Virus record (IMG/VR): IMGVR_UViG_3300046009_000811
Span: 1 to 37,129 of that record
Direction: 5' to 3' (one strand)
Length of the DNA stretch: 37,129 nucleotides
DNA from: a virus
Translations under genes and position numbers: made by a program
In this document: positions 17,765 through 25,860 of the stretch, in pieces
Layout: the number at the start of each line of letters is the position of its first letter
How positions within the stretch are numbered: position 1 is the stretch's first letter
Notes under the pieces: model-generated
What the model saw: only the letters and a program-made list of their open reading frames with translations
Told to the model about the DNA's origin: nothing
Database searches by the model: none

Positions 17765-18162
17765 TTCTTTTCCTTCATAGCCAGGATCTTCTCAAGCGTC
17801 CGACCGCCAAAGTAGAAGCTCATTATCAGCATCCCCCACTGGCCTAGCAGGGTGACGTAGGACTCGTTGGCGTTATGCCCATAGGCAGACATGGTGGCAA
17901 ATACCGTGTAAACAACGAGGATGAAGATCAGAGTCATGGGGCGGATGTTCTTTGACAGCCAGGAGTCAGACGCCATGTCATTCTTGGCACGCTCCGTAAG
18001 ATTGTCCTGCTCATTCATGTCGGCCTGGAGTTCGTCCAGACGGCCTTCTTTCTCCAATTTCTTTAACTCAAGCATGGCTTGAGCCTTGGCCTCTGGACTC
18101 GGCAATACTCTGTCGATGACTTTCTCACCAATCGACAGCAACGCAGCAAGGGGATGTGGCAT
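17761..18162 (-). CDS. Holin-like membrane protein (GTA_holin_3TM type)
   Basis: This 133-residue protein starts with a hydrophobic LAALLSIGEKVIDRVLPSPEAK segment, followed by a charged helix (about 20-65). It then has a clear transmembrane span at about 74-95 (MTLIFILVVYTVFATMSAYG), a second hydrophobic segment at about 102-118 (GQWGMLIMSFYFG) and a lysine-rich end. The SWLSKNIRPMTL motif before the span is typical of the '3TM holin' family known from gene transfer agents and phages. It would form the inner-membrane lesion that releases the adjacent M15 peptidase. The start codon follows directly on the upstream stop. Confidence 0.82.
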   Translation of the reverse strand: MPHPLAALLSIGEKVIDRVLPSPEAKAQAMLELKKLEKEGRLDELQADMNEQDNLTERAKNDMASDSWLSKNIRPMTLIFILVVYTVFATMSAYGHNANESYVTLLGQWGMLIMSFYFGGRTLEKILAMKEKK

Positions 18163-18396
18163 TTACTTTCCTATCTTCGTGCTGGCAACGCCAGAAATTA
18201 CACCGATCGCAACGAGCATGATCTCTTTCAGAATCTCAAGAAACTTCTGGTCTATGGGGGCCATCTGTGTCAGGTCATGATCAACAAAAAGCACACTCAG
18301 AATGATGCCAAGAGTAGAGATAACCAGCAACGACAGCACGCCAATAACCACAGCGGCCCAGACCATCGTTTGAATTTCTTCTGCGGTGTATTTCAT
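18163..18396 (-). CDS. Small two-span membrane protein, second holin candidate
   Basis: This 77-residue protein has two hydrophobic spans, at about 10-37 (VWAAVVIGVLSLLVISTLGI and onward) and about 57-73 (EIMLVAIGVISGVAST). They are joined by an acidic loop containing DHDLTQMAPIDQKF. Size, topology and place between two lysis genes fit a holin or antiholin partner of the adjacent 3TM-type protein. No sequence family is recognised. It overlaps the upstream gene by four bases and abuts the downstream one. Confidence 0.68.
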   Translation of the reverse strand: MKYTAEEIQTMVWAAVVIGVLSLLVISTLGIILSVLFVDHDLTQMAPIDQKFLEILKEIMLVAIGVISGVASTKIGK

Positions 18397-18860
18397 CCTC
18401 GGTCCTTTAGCATGTAAAGCCAGAGCGCACCAATCATCAACCCCACAAATATAGACCCTGCCACAAACAACCAGAACCCCAGAAGAATCTGCTCCATCAA
18501 CCTAGCACGACGAGCCTTCTTCTCCTGCGCTGCTCTTGCTACTTCCCGTGCTGCTGCTTCTCTATTCTGTCTAGCCTTTACCTGAAACGCCTGCCAGTCA
18601 TCCCACAACCCAGGTCGGCCCTGGTAGATGAACATCTCTTTAAGTTCTTGCTCCTGCTTCTTTAACTGCTCTAACGCAAAAAATTCTTCTAAGTCGTTAC
18701 GCTTGTGATCCGGTGTTGCTGCTACCTTTTCTTGAATCTTTGCTTTGTTGTCAAAGTAATCAAATACAGCTTTACCAGCCTGGATGATCTCCCCGCTGTT
18801 ATTGATAGCCTCCTTGATGACCGCAAAGGCTGCGTTGGCAGCGGCAAGTTCTAGTAGCAT
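18393..18860 (-). CDS. Coiled-coil membrane protein in the lysis cassette
   Basis: This 155-residue protein has an N-terminal helix (LLELAAANAAFAVIKEAINN), a charged helical middle with the EEFFALEQLKKQEQELKEM segment, a strongly basic/Ala coiled coil (about 95-122) and one C-terminal transmembrane span (about 125-150, ending LWLYMLKDRG). The span is C-terminal, the reverse of a classical Rz inner-membrane spanin, so I do not call it a spanin. I recall similar proteins near phage lysis genes without a known function. It is the first gene of the cassette, after a 73-base gap (18861-18933) in which I see no gene. Confidence 0.66.
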   Translation of the reverse strand: MLLELAAANAAFAVIKEAINNSGEIIQAGKAVFDYFDNKAKIQEKVAATPDHKRNDLEEFFALEQLKKQEQELKEMFIYQGRPGLWDDWQAFQVKARQNREAAAREVARAAQEKKARRARLMEQILLGFWLFVAGSIFVGLMIGALWLYMLKDRG

Positions 18861-18933
18861 CGTCAGCCATCTCTTTGCTTTATTTTGTCAAGCTCAACCT
18901 GAGCCTAGATTTTTAGTAATTCGATGTCGATAG

Positions 18934-19173
18934 TCATAATATGTTAGTAAGCACGGCTTTTAAACCGTCAACATTATTTGCAGCATCTATCTGAGTTTGC
19001 ATAGCAGCATATTTGTCGCGTATTTTTTGACGCTCTGCTTCTGCTTTTGCAGCCTCCATTGGAATTGTTGCTTTTATGTCTAAAGGTGCAAACTCTTGTG
19101 CTCTAGCTATTCGACGCTTTTCATGCGCTATTTCTTTTGCTTTAGAAAGATCAACTTTTATTCCCATGTCCAT
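18934..19173 (-). CDS. Small charged helical protein of the tail-fibre region
   Basis: This 79-residue protein is almost wholly helical and charged. It begins MGIKVDLSKAKEIAHEKRR and ends with NNVDGLKAVLTNIL, resembling the small helical proteins (DUF4376-like pattern) that phages encode next to tail fibres, some of which assist fibre assembly. Two start codons are possible, at 19173 or 19167; the first gives a 16-base overlap with the upstream gene. A chaperone role is an inference from position only. Confidence 0.6.
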   Translation of the reverse strand: MDMGIKVDLSKAKEIAHEKRRIARAQEFAPLDIKATIPMEAAKAEAERQKIRDKYAAMQTQIDAANNVDGLKAVLTNIL

Positions 19174-19352
19174 GCTCCACGAAAAGTCCTGTCACTAGGT
19201 ATTTGTGATACATCTACAATCTCATAAGGAACACCAGCAGGAACATCTTTTGCCGCTAACTCTTCAATCGTATGTGTTTTAAGATATTCTGATGTAGGAA
19301 TGACTACAGCAACGCCGCCGTCATCCTTTCTGTAAATAATTCGTTTGTTCAT
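19158..19352 (-). CDS. Small tail-region protein, unknown function
   Basis: This 64-residue acidic protein opens with NKRIIYRKDDGGVAVVIPTS and ends with VDVSQIPSDRTFRGAWTWE. I recall this two-part pattern (an IIY.KDDGG..V start and an IPSDRTFR.AW end) in small phage proteins beside fibre genes, where it pairs with the charged helical protein encoded just downstream. AGAGGA precedes the ATG. No function is known to me. The 16-base overlap suggests coupled synthesis of the pair. Confidence 0.62.
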   Translation of the reverse strand: MNKRIIYRKDDGGVAVVIPTSEYLKTHTIEELAAKDVPAGVPYEIVDVSQIPSDRTFRGAWTWE

Positions 19353-19365
19353 TTTTTCCTCTTAA

Positions 19366-20766
19366 TTAGCGAAAAACGGCGATGGACACGACAACCGGAT
19401 CAGTCACCGAGTTACCGTTGATCCAGGCCGAAAATATCAAACGTGCAGCAGAGCTAGACACAGCAAACGATGACACAAATCGGTCATTAGCAGTTATCGT
19501 TCCGTTTTGTGATCCACTAGCTGTGATTGCGTAATTTGTATCCGCCATTACGGCAGTAAAGTTCACAGTGTAGTCGCCAGTGCCATTATCAGTAATACTA
19601 GAAACATTACCAGACTCACGAATAGCTACGGTTCCTGTACCATTAAAGTTTACCCACGCCCTTGCTGAATATGACGGAGCAGATCCAGACGCTGTTGACA
19701 ATTTTGTTGGAAATCCAGAAGACCAAGCGTTTCCATTGGACAATAAAACATGACCACTAGATCCTGGCGCTACAAAATTAACTGCACTTGTTCCATTACC
19801 AATCAATACGTTATTGGCTGTAAGCGAAGTTCTACCTGTCCCTCCATTAGCGGCATTTAATGTGCCAGCAAGTGTTACTGCACCAGTAGTGGTTGTGTTG
19901 GGTGTTAGACCCGTCGTGCCAGCACTAAATGATGTTACTGTTAATGGAGCACTCGACACCCACGTCGTACCATTAGATGTCATTATATTGCCCAAAGCAC
20001 CAGGCGAAAGCCCCAATATCCCGCTAGTGCCATTTCCTATTAACGCAGCATTCGCTGTAAGAGTGTTGCTTCCCGTCCCCCCGTTTGCTACTGGCAGTAT
20101 TCCGTCCACGTTCGTAGCGTTTGTGAGATTGCAATACTTAGCAACCGTTTGACCTGTTCCGCCCCTGTTAGTTGGTAGCGTATTAGTTACCTGGGTTGCA
20201 AGGTCCACGTTGGTCAGAGCACCGCCAAGAGTCAGTGAACCGGACGTTGTGACATTGCCCGTCAGTGTGATGCCATTGACTGTACCCGTCCCTGTAACAG
20301 ATGTTACAGATCCACCGCCCGTACCGATTGCTACCCCGCCAACCGTAGCGCCAGCAGGTAAGTTCGTCATGGCGTTTACTACGTCTGTCCCATTGTTATA
20401 GAGGTGCATCGTGGCCCCATTGGGAACCGAGACGCCTGTCTGGCCCGTGACCTTAACTGTGACAGCAAAACCCCCGGTCGTACCATTGCGGACTATGTAG
20501 GCTTTCTGCACTGCCGGGACATTGAGTGTTGCAGCTCCGCCTGGCGTTCCCGTTAAGTTTAAGTAGAGCGCCCTGGCGTCTTGAAGAGCGTTGGTATCAG
20601 TAAGCGTAAGAGTGACAGATGTGCTGGACATCGTCACATCTGCTTTACCCCCTATGGCCTGCTCGATGGCCGTGCCCAGGTTTGTGTTCGTTGTCTGGCC
20701 CCAGGTGGCTACCTGCTCACCCGTTCCAATGAGTTCAATCTTTAGTGGGCTGTATGTACTTGCCAT
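19366..20766 (-). CDS. Tail fibre protein with GGTG-type repeats
   Basis: This 466-residue, Thr/Gly/Asn/Ala-rich fibre protein starts STYSPLKIELIGTGEQVATW, a conserved-looking attachment segment. The middle carries phage-fibre repeats of the form NRGGTGQT, NGGTGSNTLTANAALIGNGT and NGGTGRTSLTANNVLIGNGT, followed by HVLLSNGNAW-type strands. The last ~110 residues form a distinct beta domain (ARAWVNFNGTGTVAIRESGN...) likely to be the receptor-facing tip. GGAG precedes the ATG. It lies directly downstream of the 1332-residue repeat protein, so both may be carried by the same tail. Confidence 0.82.
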   Translation of the reverse strand: MASTYSPLKIELIGTGEQVATWGQTTNTNLGTAIEQAIGGKADVTMSSTSVTLTLTDTNALQDARALYLNLTGTPGGAATLNVPAVQKAYIVRNGTTGGFAVTVKVTGQTGVSVPNGATMHLYNNGTDVVNAMTNLPAGATVGGVAIGTGGGSVTSVTGTGTVNGITLTGNVTTSGSLTLGGALTNVDLATQVTNTLPTNRGGTGQTVAKYCNLTNATNVDGILPVANGGTGSNTLTANAALIGNGTSGILGLSPGALGNIMTSNGTTWVSSAPLTVTSFSAGTTGLTPNTTTTGAVTLAGTLNAANGGTGRTSLTANNVLIGNGTSAVNFVAPGSSGHVLLSNGNAWSSGFPTKLSTASGSAPSYSARAWVNFNGTGTVAIRESGNVSSITDNGTGDYTVNFTAVMADTNYAITASGSQNGTITANDRFVSSFAVSSSAARLIFSAWINGNSVTDPVVVSIAVFR

Positions 20767-20795
20767 AATTTACTCCGTCGTTAAATTCTTGAGCC

Positions 20796-23700
20796 TTACT
20801 GGAACAGCATGAACATATTACCAGTCGTGGGATTCGTAAAGATCCAGCCTGTGTTGTTGCCACCGTCTGTAGACAATGAGCCCGCAAACCATCTTGCGCC
20901 CCCCTCTGCAGTTGAGTCCGTAATATTTAATCTCTGGCAATTTGCAATCCCTGTTGCCATATTTAATCTATATATAGACCCTGGGCTCGTAGAATTGAGG
21001 GTTACTGTTCCAGCATTACGCCTTAGCGTAAAATTACTAAAATAGTATGTTCTGCCGCTAGTAAAAGTATACGTCGTTGATGATGGTACCGCACCTAAAT
21101 CACCAAAAAGTAAGTTGTTATTTGATGCTAAAAAAGTTAACACTGTATTTGTCGTATTTGTTATTGTTGGAAGTATTGTAGGTGCGGTAGCTATATCTGC
21201 ATCAAGTGACTTATCGCTACTAGCTGTAAAATTAATTGCTCCTGTTCCAGGATTGCACGTAAATGCGGGACTACCACTTTGACCGCTAATTTCCAATACA
21301 CCACTAGGATACGTAGTATCATTCCCACGCAATGCTAGTGTTCCCGAACCAAATGTAAGAGTTCTTGCTGCGGACGGATTTGAAATTGACAAAAATCTAT
21401 TTGTAGTTATGGTGTAGCCATTTAAATCTAATGTACCAGCAACGAAGTCAATATATTGTTCTGCGTCATTAGCGACGCTTTGCGTATCATGAGTAAAGTT
21501 TGAGTCAAATCTCCATGACCCACCTGCACCAGTAAATTGCACTATTGAGTCAAACGTCGTTTTGTTTTGCGTGTTGATTGATCTAACTGTTGCCGATGTC
21601 GATGCAAAATTTAAATACAAGTAATATGTTGTAAAAACTCCTGGAGGGTTTTCAAGAGTATAATTTCCAAAACTACCATTCCATGAGGGGTCTGTATAAA
21701 AATCTCCGTAAATTAAAATTTCATTGCTAGAAGCGGTAGGAATTAAACTTCCATTAGTAATAAATGAAATGTTTTTTACCTCAAATATGCTAGATACATA
21801 CGTTTGTCCGGCTGCTATTACCCTTAAATCTATGGCTTTTGCTTCCGTGGCTGATATAGACGGTGTACCCCCATTGCACTGTAAAGCAAATTTTGGTGTT
21901 CCAATATAAGTTAAATTAGTAAGAGTTCCAATATTAATTATTTGTGTATTTAAATCTACCCCACCATACGTTATTAAAATCTCACTGGATGATCCAAAAT
22001 CAAGAGTTCTAACACTACTTGTACTTGAAGAAAAAATTCCAGTTGATACCGAATAGTCATTTAGGTCAAGTGTTCCAGCAGAAACAGACAAAGTTCCTTC
22101 GTCGTGTATTGTTAAAGCGCTTTGCAACTGCCAAGTTCCACCAACAGCGTTAAAGTTTAAATTGCTTCCTACGGTCGCTCCGTTGGTAGTAATTAATTTT
22201 GTCCCGGACGTTGCTCCAAGTGTCACCGTATAACCGCCTGACGCTGTATCGGCTCTCCAAGTAACATTTGTGCCACCAATAGTAAGGTCTCCATATATCG
22301 TTGCAGAAAAACCACCACCAGCAGTCAGACTTGAAAGAGCGCATGTTACATTTGCAACAGTAAAATTATTTATCCGCCCAGTAATTGGGTTAAATGTTCC
22401 ACCAGAACTTCCGCCCAAAACAATACTTAAATTAAGCGTATTTGCTTCTGTAACCCCTGTACCAAAAGCAAAACCTCTGGTCGCTGTACCGCCGGTCAGC
22501 GCTTCAACCAACCTAGTGCCAGAAGAATTAAAGTTAGTTGAACCGCTCATACTTAAAATTGTTGCTGCACTCGTATTCGATAAAACTATTTTTCCGGTTC
22601 CAAAATTAAGGGTTCTAACGTTTGAGTTAGAAGATTCAAACGACGTAGTGCATGTAAGCGTGTACGACTGAAGCTCTAATGTTCCATTTGTAAATGTAAA
22701 CGTTGTGCTTGTAAGCGCGTCTGCAAGTTGAAATGTACCACCAACGCCATTGATCGTAACCGCGCTTAATGAATTACCATTTGATGTAATTGTTTTAGTT
22801 CCAGATGTTGCAGCAAACGTAAAAGTGTTTCCGGTTAATGTTGGGCTAGTTCCCCCAATTACAAAGTCACCAAAAATAGATGGAGTGCTGCCAGTAATCG
22901 TGTACGTACCGTTAAAGAAAGTGAGATTATTGACGTTACCAGATATTGTTATTGATGACGTTCCACCACCAGTGATAGTTGTAAGGTCTAAAGTATTAGC
23001 CGCGATAATTGAACCAAAATTAAGTGTTTTAGTTCCAGTTGCTGGGGCTGTAAGTTCTACAAGTTTTGATCCGCTACTTGTAAAGTTTGTGCCAGTAGAT
23101 GTAGTCCATGACGTTGCCCCAACCGTACCGGCCAGCAATATTTTCCCTGTTCCAAACGCTATAGAGCGCACGTTACTGTTGCTAGAACTAAACAGACCAA
23201 GAGTCAGTGTGTATGACTGAAGATCAACTATTCCTTGTGTGAGAGTAAACGTTCTAGTAAGGCCAACCGACAGCGCATCTTGTAACTGTAATGTGGAGGT
23301 TGTGGCTCCACTCTTGGTAATTGGAAAGTCTAAAGTCTCCCCATTGGTCGTAATTGTTTGAACCGTAGATCCTGTAGCCGCAAATGTCCATGCGTTTGCT
23401 CCGCCAGTAAATGTTGGCGAGGTTCCACTTACAACCAGGTTTCCAAAAATACTAATGGCTGTGTTGGCTACCGTATAGGTGGCGTCGGCAAAAGTTAGGT
23501 TTCTAAAGTTACCGGCTGTGAGCGTAAGCGTAAAGTTTCCTGCTGTTGCCGGGACTACAACGTCAAACGTGTTTGCTTCCGATGGCGAGCCTGGCGTAAT
23601 TGTTTGAGCAGCTCCAAGCGCTGGTTCTACGATTCGATCTGTTCCGGTTATTGTTAAGCTGTTTGCCGTACTGGTAGTCCATACCGTACCCGTACCAGTC

Positions 23701-24794
23701 AAGACAATTTTTCCGGTTCCAAAAGCAATCGTCCTGGTATTAGAGTTAGATGACGAAAACAAACCGGTCGTAAACGTATAAGACTGAAGATCTAACGTCC
23801 CATCAGTAAGCGTAGTCGTCCTGCCGCTGGCTACAGTTAAAGCGTCTTGTAGCTGCCATGTTCCGCTGGCCCCGTTAAACGTAATGGGGAAATCTAATGT
23901 CTCACCGCTTGTTGTGATTGTCTCCGTGGTTGCCGAGGCAGCAAATGTCCAGGCGTTTGTCCCTGCCGTAAATGTTGGAGACGTACCGTTGATTGTCAGG
24001 CTTCCATATACCGTGATTGCTGTGTTGGCAACAGTGTATGTGGCATTGGCAAATGTAAGATCGTTATACCCGCCAGCAGTCAATGTAAGAGTGAAGTTTC
24101 CTGCGGTTGCAGGAACAGAAATATCAAACGAATTTGCTTCTGATAAAGCACCCGGCGTGATTGTCTGAGCTGCACCCAAACTAGGCTCAACAATCTTGGT
24201 TGTTCCTGATGTGGTAAATCCTGTAGTTACCCCGTTAAAAACTACGCCAGACCCAGTAAGAACAAGCTTACCTGTTCCAAAGTTTAATACCCGCGTAGTA
24301 GTGGAAGTGTTGGTAAACGAAGCGGCTGTAAAAGTGTACGAACTTAACGCAAGCGTTCCTGCCGTAAGTGTGGCCACTCCAGTTATCGTTAAATTATCTT
24401 GCAGGGTCCACGTGTCGCCAGCATTGTTGAACGTGATGTTGACCAGTGATTTGCCATTTGACGTGATCGTATAGCTACCTGTGCCCTGCATAGTGACCGT
24501 TGTAAGCGTACCGGCCACAGTCATACCAGAACCTAATGTTAGGTTTCCATGTACTTGAAGGTTAGGTGTAGAAGTTCCAGCAAGCGTGCCAGTAAAACCA
24601 GTGGCATTAAAAGATAAGCAAGGACGACTTCCACTAACAGTTACAGTACCCGCCCCAGAAGCGGCATCAAAAAACACATCATCAGCCGAAGTAGGAACGG
24701 CAGCGCCACCAGTCCCACCAGAAGTGGTAGACCACTTAGTACCGGCAGTACCATCCCAGGTTGCTGTTCCACCTACCCAATACCTATTGGCCAT
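20796..24794 (-). CDS. Giant repeat-built beta-solenoid fibre or adhesin protein
   Basis: This 1332-residue protein has a very low-charge composition rich in T, S, G, N, A and F. The N-terminus (ANRYWVGGTATWDGTAGTKW, then PTSADDVFFDAASG) is a module I recall at the start of many phage fibre proteins. The body repeats a unit of about 185-215 residues with anchors SSSNSNxRTxxFGTGKIVL (six copies, FGTGK near residues 172, 356, 548, 732, 934 and 1149), TYTVANTAI..FG.L and ANAWTFAA. Such strands suggest a parallel beta-helix shaft. The last ~100 residues lose the repeat and end GNMFMLFQ. A host-binding shaft is likely; no enzyme motif is visible. AAGGGGAT precedes the ATG. Confidence 0.78.
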   Translation of the reverse strand: MANRYWVGGTATWDGTAGTKWSTTSGGTGGAAVPTSADDVFFDAASGAGTVTVSGSRPCLSFNATGFTGTLAGTSTPNLQVHGNLTLGSGMTVAGTLTTVTMQGTGSYTITSNGKSLVNITFNNAGDTWTLQDNLTITGVATLTAGTLALSSYTFTAASFTNTSTTTRVLNFGTGKLVLTGSGVVFNGVTTGFTTSGTTKIVEPSLGAAQTITPGALSEANSFDISVPATAGNFTLTLTAGGYNDLTFANATYTVANTAITVYGSLTINGTSPTFTAGTNAWTFAASATTETITTSGETLDFPITFNGASGTWQLQDALTVASGRTTTLTDGTLDLQSYTFTTGLFSSSNSNTRTIAFGTGKIVLTGTGTVWTTSTANSLTITGTDRIVEPALGAAQTITPGSPSEANTFDVVVPATAGNFTLTLTAGNFRNLTFADATYTVANTAISIFGNLVVSGTSPTFTGGANAWTFAATGSTVQTITTNGETLDFPITKSGATTSTLQLQDALSVGLTRTFTLTQGIVDLQSYTLTLGLFSSSNSNVRSIAFGTGKILLAGTVGATSWTTSTGTNFTSSGSKLVELTAPATGTKTLNFGSIIAANTLDLTTITGGGTSSITISGNVNNLTFFNGTYTITGSTPSIFGDFVIGGTSPTLTGNTFTFAATSGTKTITSNGNSLSAVTINGVGGTFQLADALTSTTFTFTNGTLELQSYTLTCTTSFESSNSNVRTLNFGTGKIVLSNTSAATILSMSGSTNFNSSGTRLVEALTGGTATRGFAFGTGVTEANTLNLSIVLGGSSGGTFNPITGRINNFTVANVTCALSSLTAGGGFSATIYGDLTIGGTNVTWRADTASGGYTVTLGATSGTKLITTNGATVGSNLNFNAVGGTWQLQSALTIHDEGTLSVSAGTLDLNDYSVSTGIFSSSTSSVRTLDFGSSSEILITYGGVDLNTQIINIGTLTNLTYIGTPKFALQCNGGTPSISATEAKAIDLRVIAAGQTYVSSIFEVKNISFITNGSLIPTASSNEILIYGDFYTDPSWNGSFGNYTLENPPGVFTTYYLYLNFASTSATVRSINTQNKTTFDSIVQFTGAGGSWRFDSNFTHDTQSVANDAEQYIDFVAGTLDLNGYTITTNRFLSISNPSAARTLTFGSGTLALRGNDTTYPSGVLEISGQSGSPAFTCNPGTGAINFTASSDKSLDADIATAPTILPTITNTTNTVLTFLASNNNLLFGDLGAVPSSTTYTFTSGRTYYFSNFTLRRNAGTVTLNSTSPGSIYRLNMATGIANCQRLNITDSTAEGGARWFAGSLSTDGGNNTGWIFTNPTTGNMFMLFQ

Positions 24795-24804
24795 CTAAAT
24801 CCCC

Positions 24805-25026
24805 TTATTGCCCAGAGGTGTCTGTTACGTCAATGACATCAACTGGTTCTTGCGGTTCTTGAGGGGGAGCTGTAATTACCGCAATCCAAGCATCGAACCT
24901 GGCCTGCTTCATGGCCTCAATCTCTTGCTCAGTATACGTATGATTGGCAGGTAAATGCAGCGCATCAGAAAAGTTAAACGTACCGTTGTCCATTCTGAAG
25001 TCAATTTTGATCATCTCTTGTGCCAT
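24805..25026 (-). CDS. Small protein between two fibre genes
   Basis: This 73-residue acidic protein opens MIKIDFRMDNGTFNFSDALH and has a helical middle (TYTEQEIEAMKQARFDAWIA) and a Pro/Glu/Val/Asp-rich tail. I recall similar DALxLPADHTYT...I.AMKQ.RF..W proteins beside phage fibre genes but no function. AAGGAG lies eight bases before the ATG. It is placed like a fibre chaperone or a small baseplate-type part, and nothing in the sequence decides between these. Confidence 0.62.
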   Translation of the reverse strand: MAQEMIKIDFRMDNGTFNFSDALHLPANHTYTEQEIEAMKQARFDAWIAVITAPPQEPQEPVDVIDVTDTSGQ

Positions 25027-25037
25027 ATATTTCTCCT

Positions 25038-25850
25038 TTACAGTTCTTGAGCGTAAGCAACTACATCCCAGAAAGAATCTGCTGAATTATAAATACACCC
25101 AACATAAACCGTTTTGTTAGCCGGTATTGTTGCTGGAAGCGTTACGGCAATCGCTCTATACCCTCCTGACGATGTTGTCCAAGTAAGCGTCCTAGTTGAT
25201 GTAATGGCTTTTAAACGAATCGTAAGTTTTTGTCCATCCGTTGGTGTTCCAGATGGAGCCGCTATAGTTGGGTTCGTAGCAAGAGCTGTAACGTTGTATT
25301 GATCGCTATCGTCGGCGGTCGGTGTAATTGTGGCAGCGCTAGTTACCGTACCAATCCGAGGCGTCACACGTTTATTGGTAAGCGTTTGGGTCTGGCTTAA
25401 ACCAACAACCGTCATATCCTCATTTGGAAACGTGTAGGTCTTTGTCGTTGTTGCAGGACCGCTTACCGCAAAAAATCCATTGCCTGTGCCACCGTTAGCT
25501 GCGCCCAAGGTTGCCGATGTTGCTGGAACAATTGATGACCCATCTACATACATAGACCGTTCAGCGGGATAGGTCACAAACACATCTTTGCTGCCAGCGC
25601 CCCAGTTAACCGCGTTACCAGAATTAGATGACTCAAGAATCGTGTCGCGGCTTAGCGTCGTACCAGAGGCTGTGTATGTACCGATTCCCACTTCCCAGTC
25701 TGTTTCGTTAGCCACGGCATAGTAGGTTGTGTTCCCGTCGCCTATAACTGAGAACGACTGATACCCAGCAACCGCACCGTCTAGCGTATACGCCCCGGTG
25801 CTCGTTGTTGTGGTGGTTTCTTTAACCCTGTCTTTTAGTACAAGTGCCAT
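25038..25850 (-). CDS. Fibre/virion surface protein starting ALVLKDRVKETTTTT
   Basis: This 270-residue beta-rich protein has an N-terminal ~90 residues (ALVLKDRVKETTTTTSTG, then YQSFSVIGDGNTTYYAV and DVFVTYPAERS) that form a module I recall in many phage tail or structural proteins, probably for attachment. A GAANGGTGNG element near 118-127 is shared with phage fibre repeats. The C-terminal ~130 residues (QYNVTALATNPTIAAPSGTP ... FWDVVAYAQEL) look like a separate beta domain. AGAGGAT precedes the ATG. A role as fibre or fibre adaptor is likely. Confidence 0.72.
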   Translation of the reverse strand: MALVLKDRVKETTTTTSTGAYTLDGAVAGYQSFSVIGDGNTTYYAVANETDWEVGIGTYTASGTTLSRDTILESSNSGNAVNWGAGSKDVFVTYPAERSMYVDGSSIVPATSATLGAANGGTGNGFFAVSGPATTTKTYTFPNEDMTVVGLSQTQTLTNKRVTPRIGTVTSAATITPTADDSDQYNVTALATNPTIAAPSGTPTDGQKLTIRLKAITSTRTLTWTTSSGGYRAIAVTLPATIPANKTVYVGCIYNSADSFWDVVAYAQEL

Positions 25851-25860
25851 GATCTATCCT

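Noticed and set aside
18861-18933. 73-base gap in the late operon as a regulatory site
   Set aside because: I found no convincing promoter, hairpin or small gene in it.
22750-23220. 156-codon plus-strand frame opposite the giant fibre gene, and similar ones at 23884 and 24196
   Set aside because: They recur in step with the protein repeats of the opposite strand, so they are shadows of repeated Thr/Asn/Gly codons.
20796-24794. Repeats that could be taken for a CRISPR array
   Set aside because: The unit is over 500 bases, diverged and in a continuous open frame, without short identical repeats and unique spacers.
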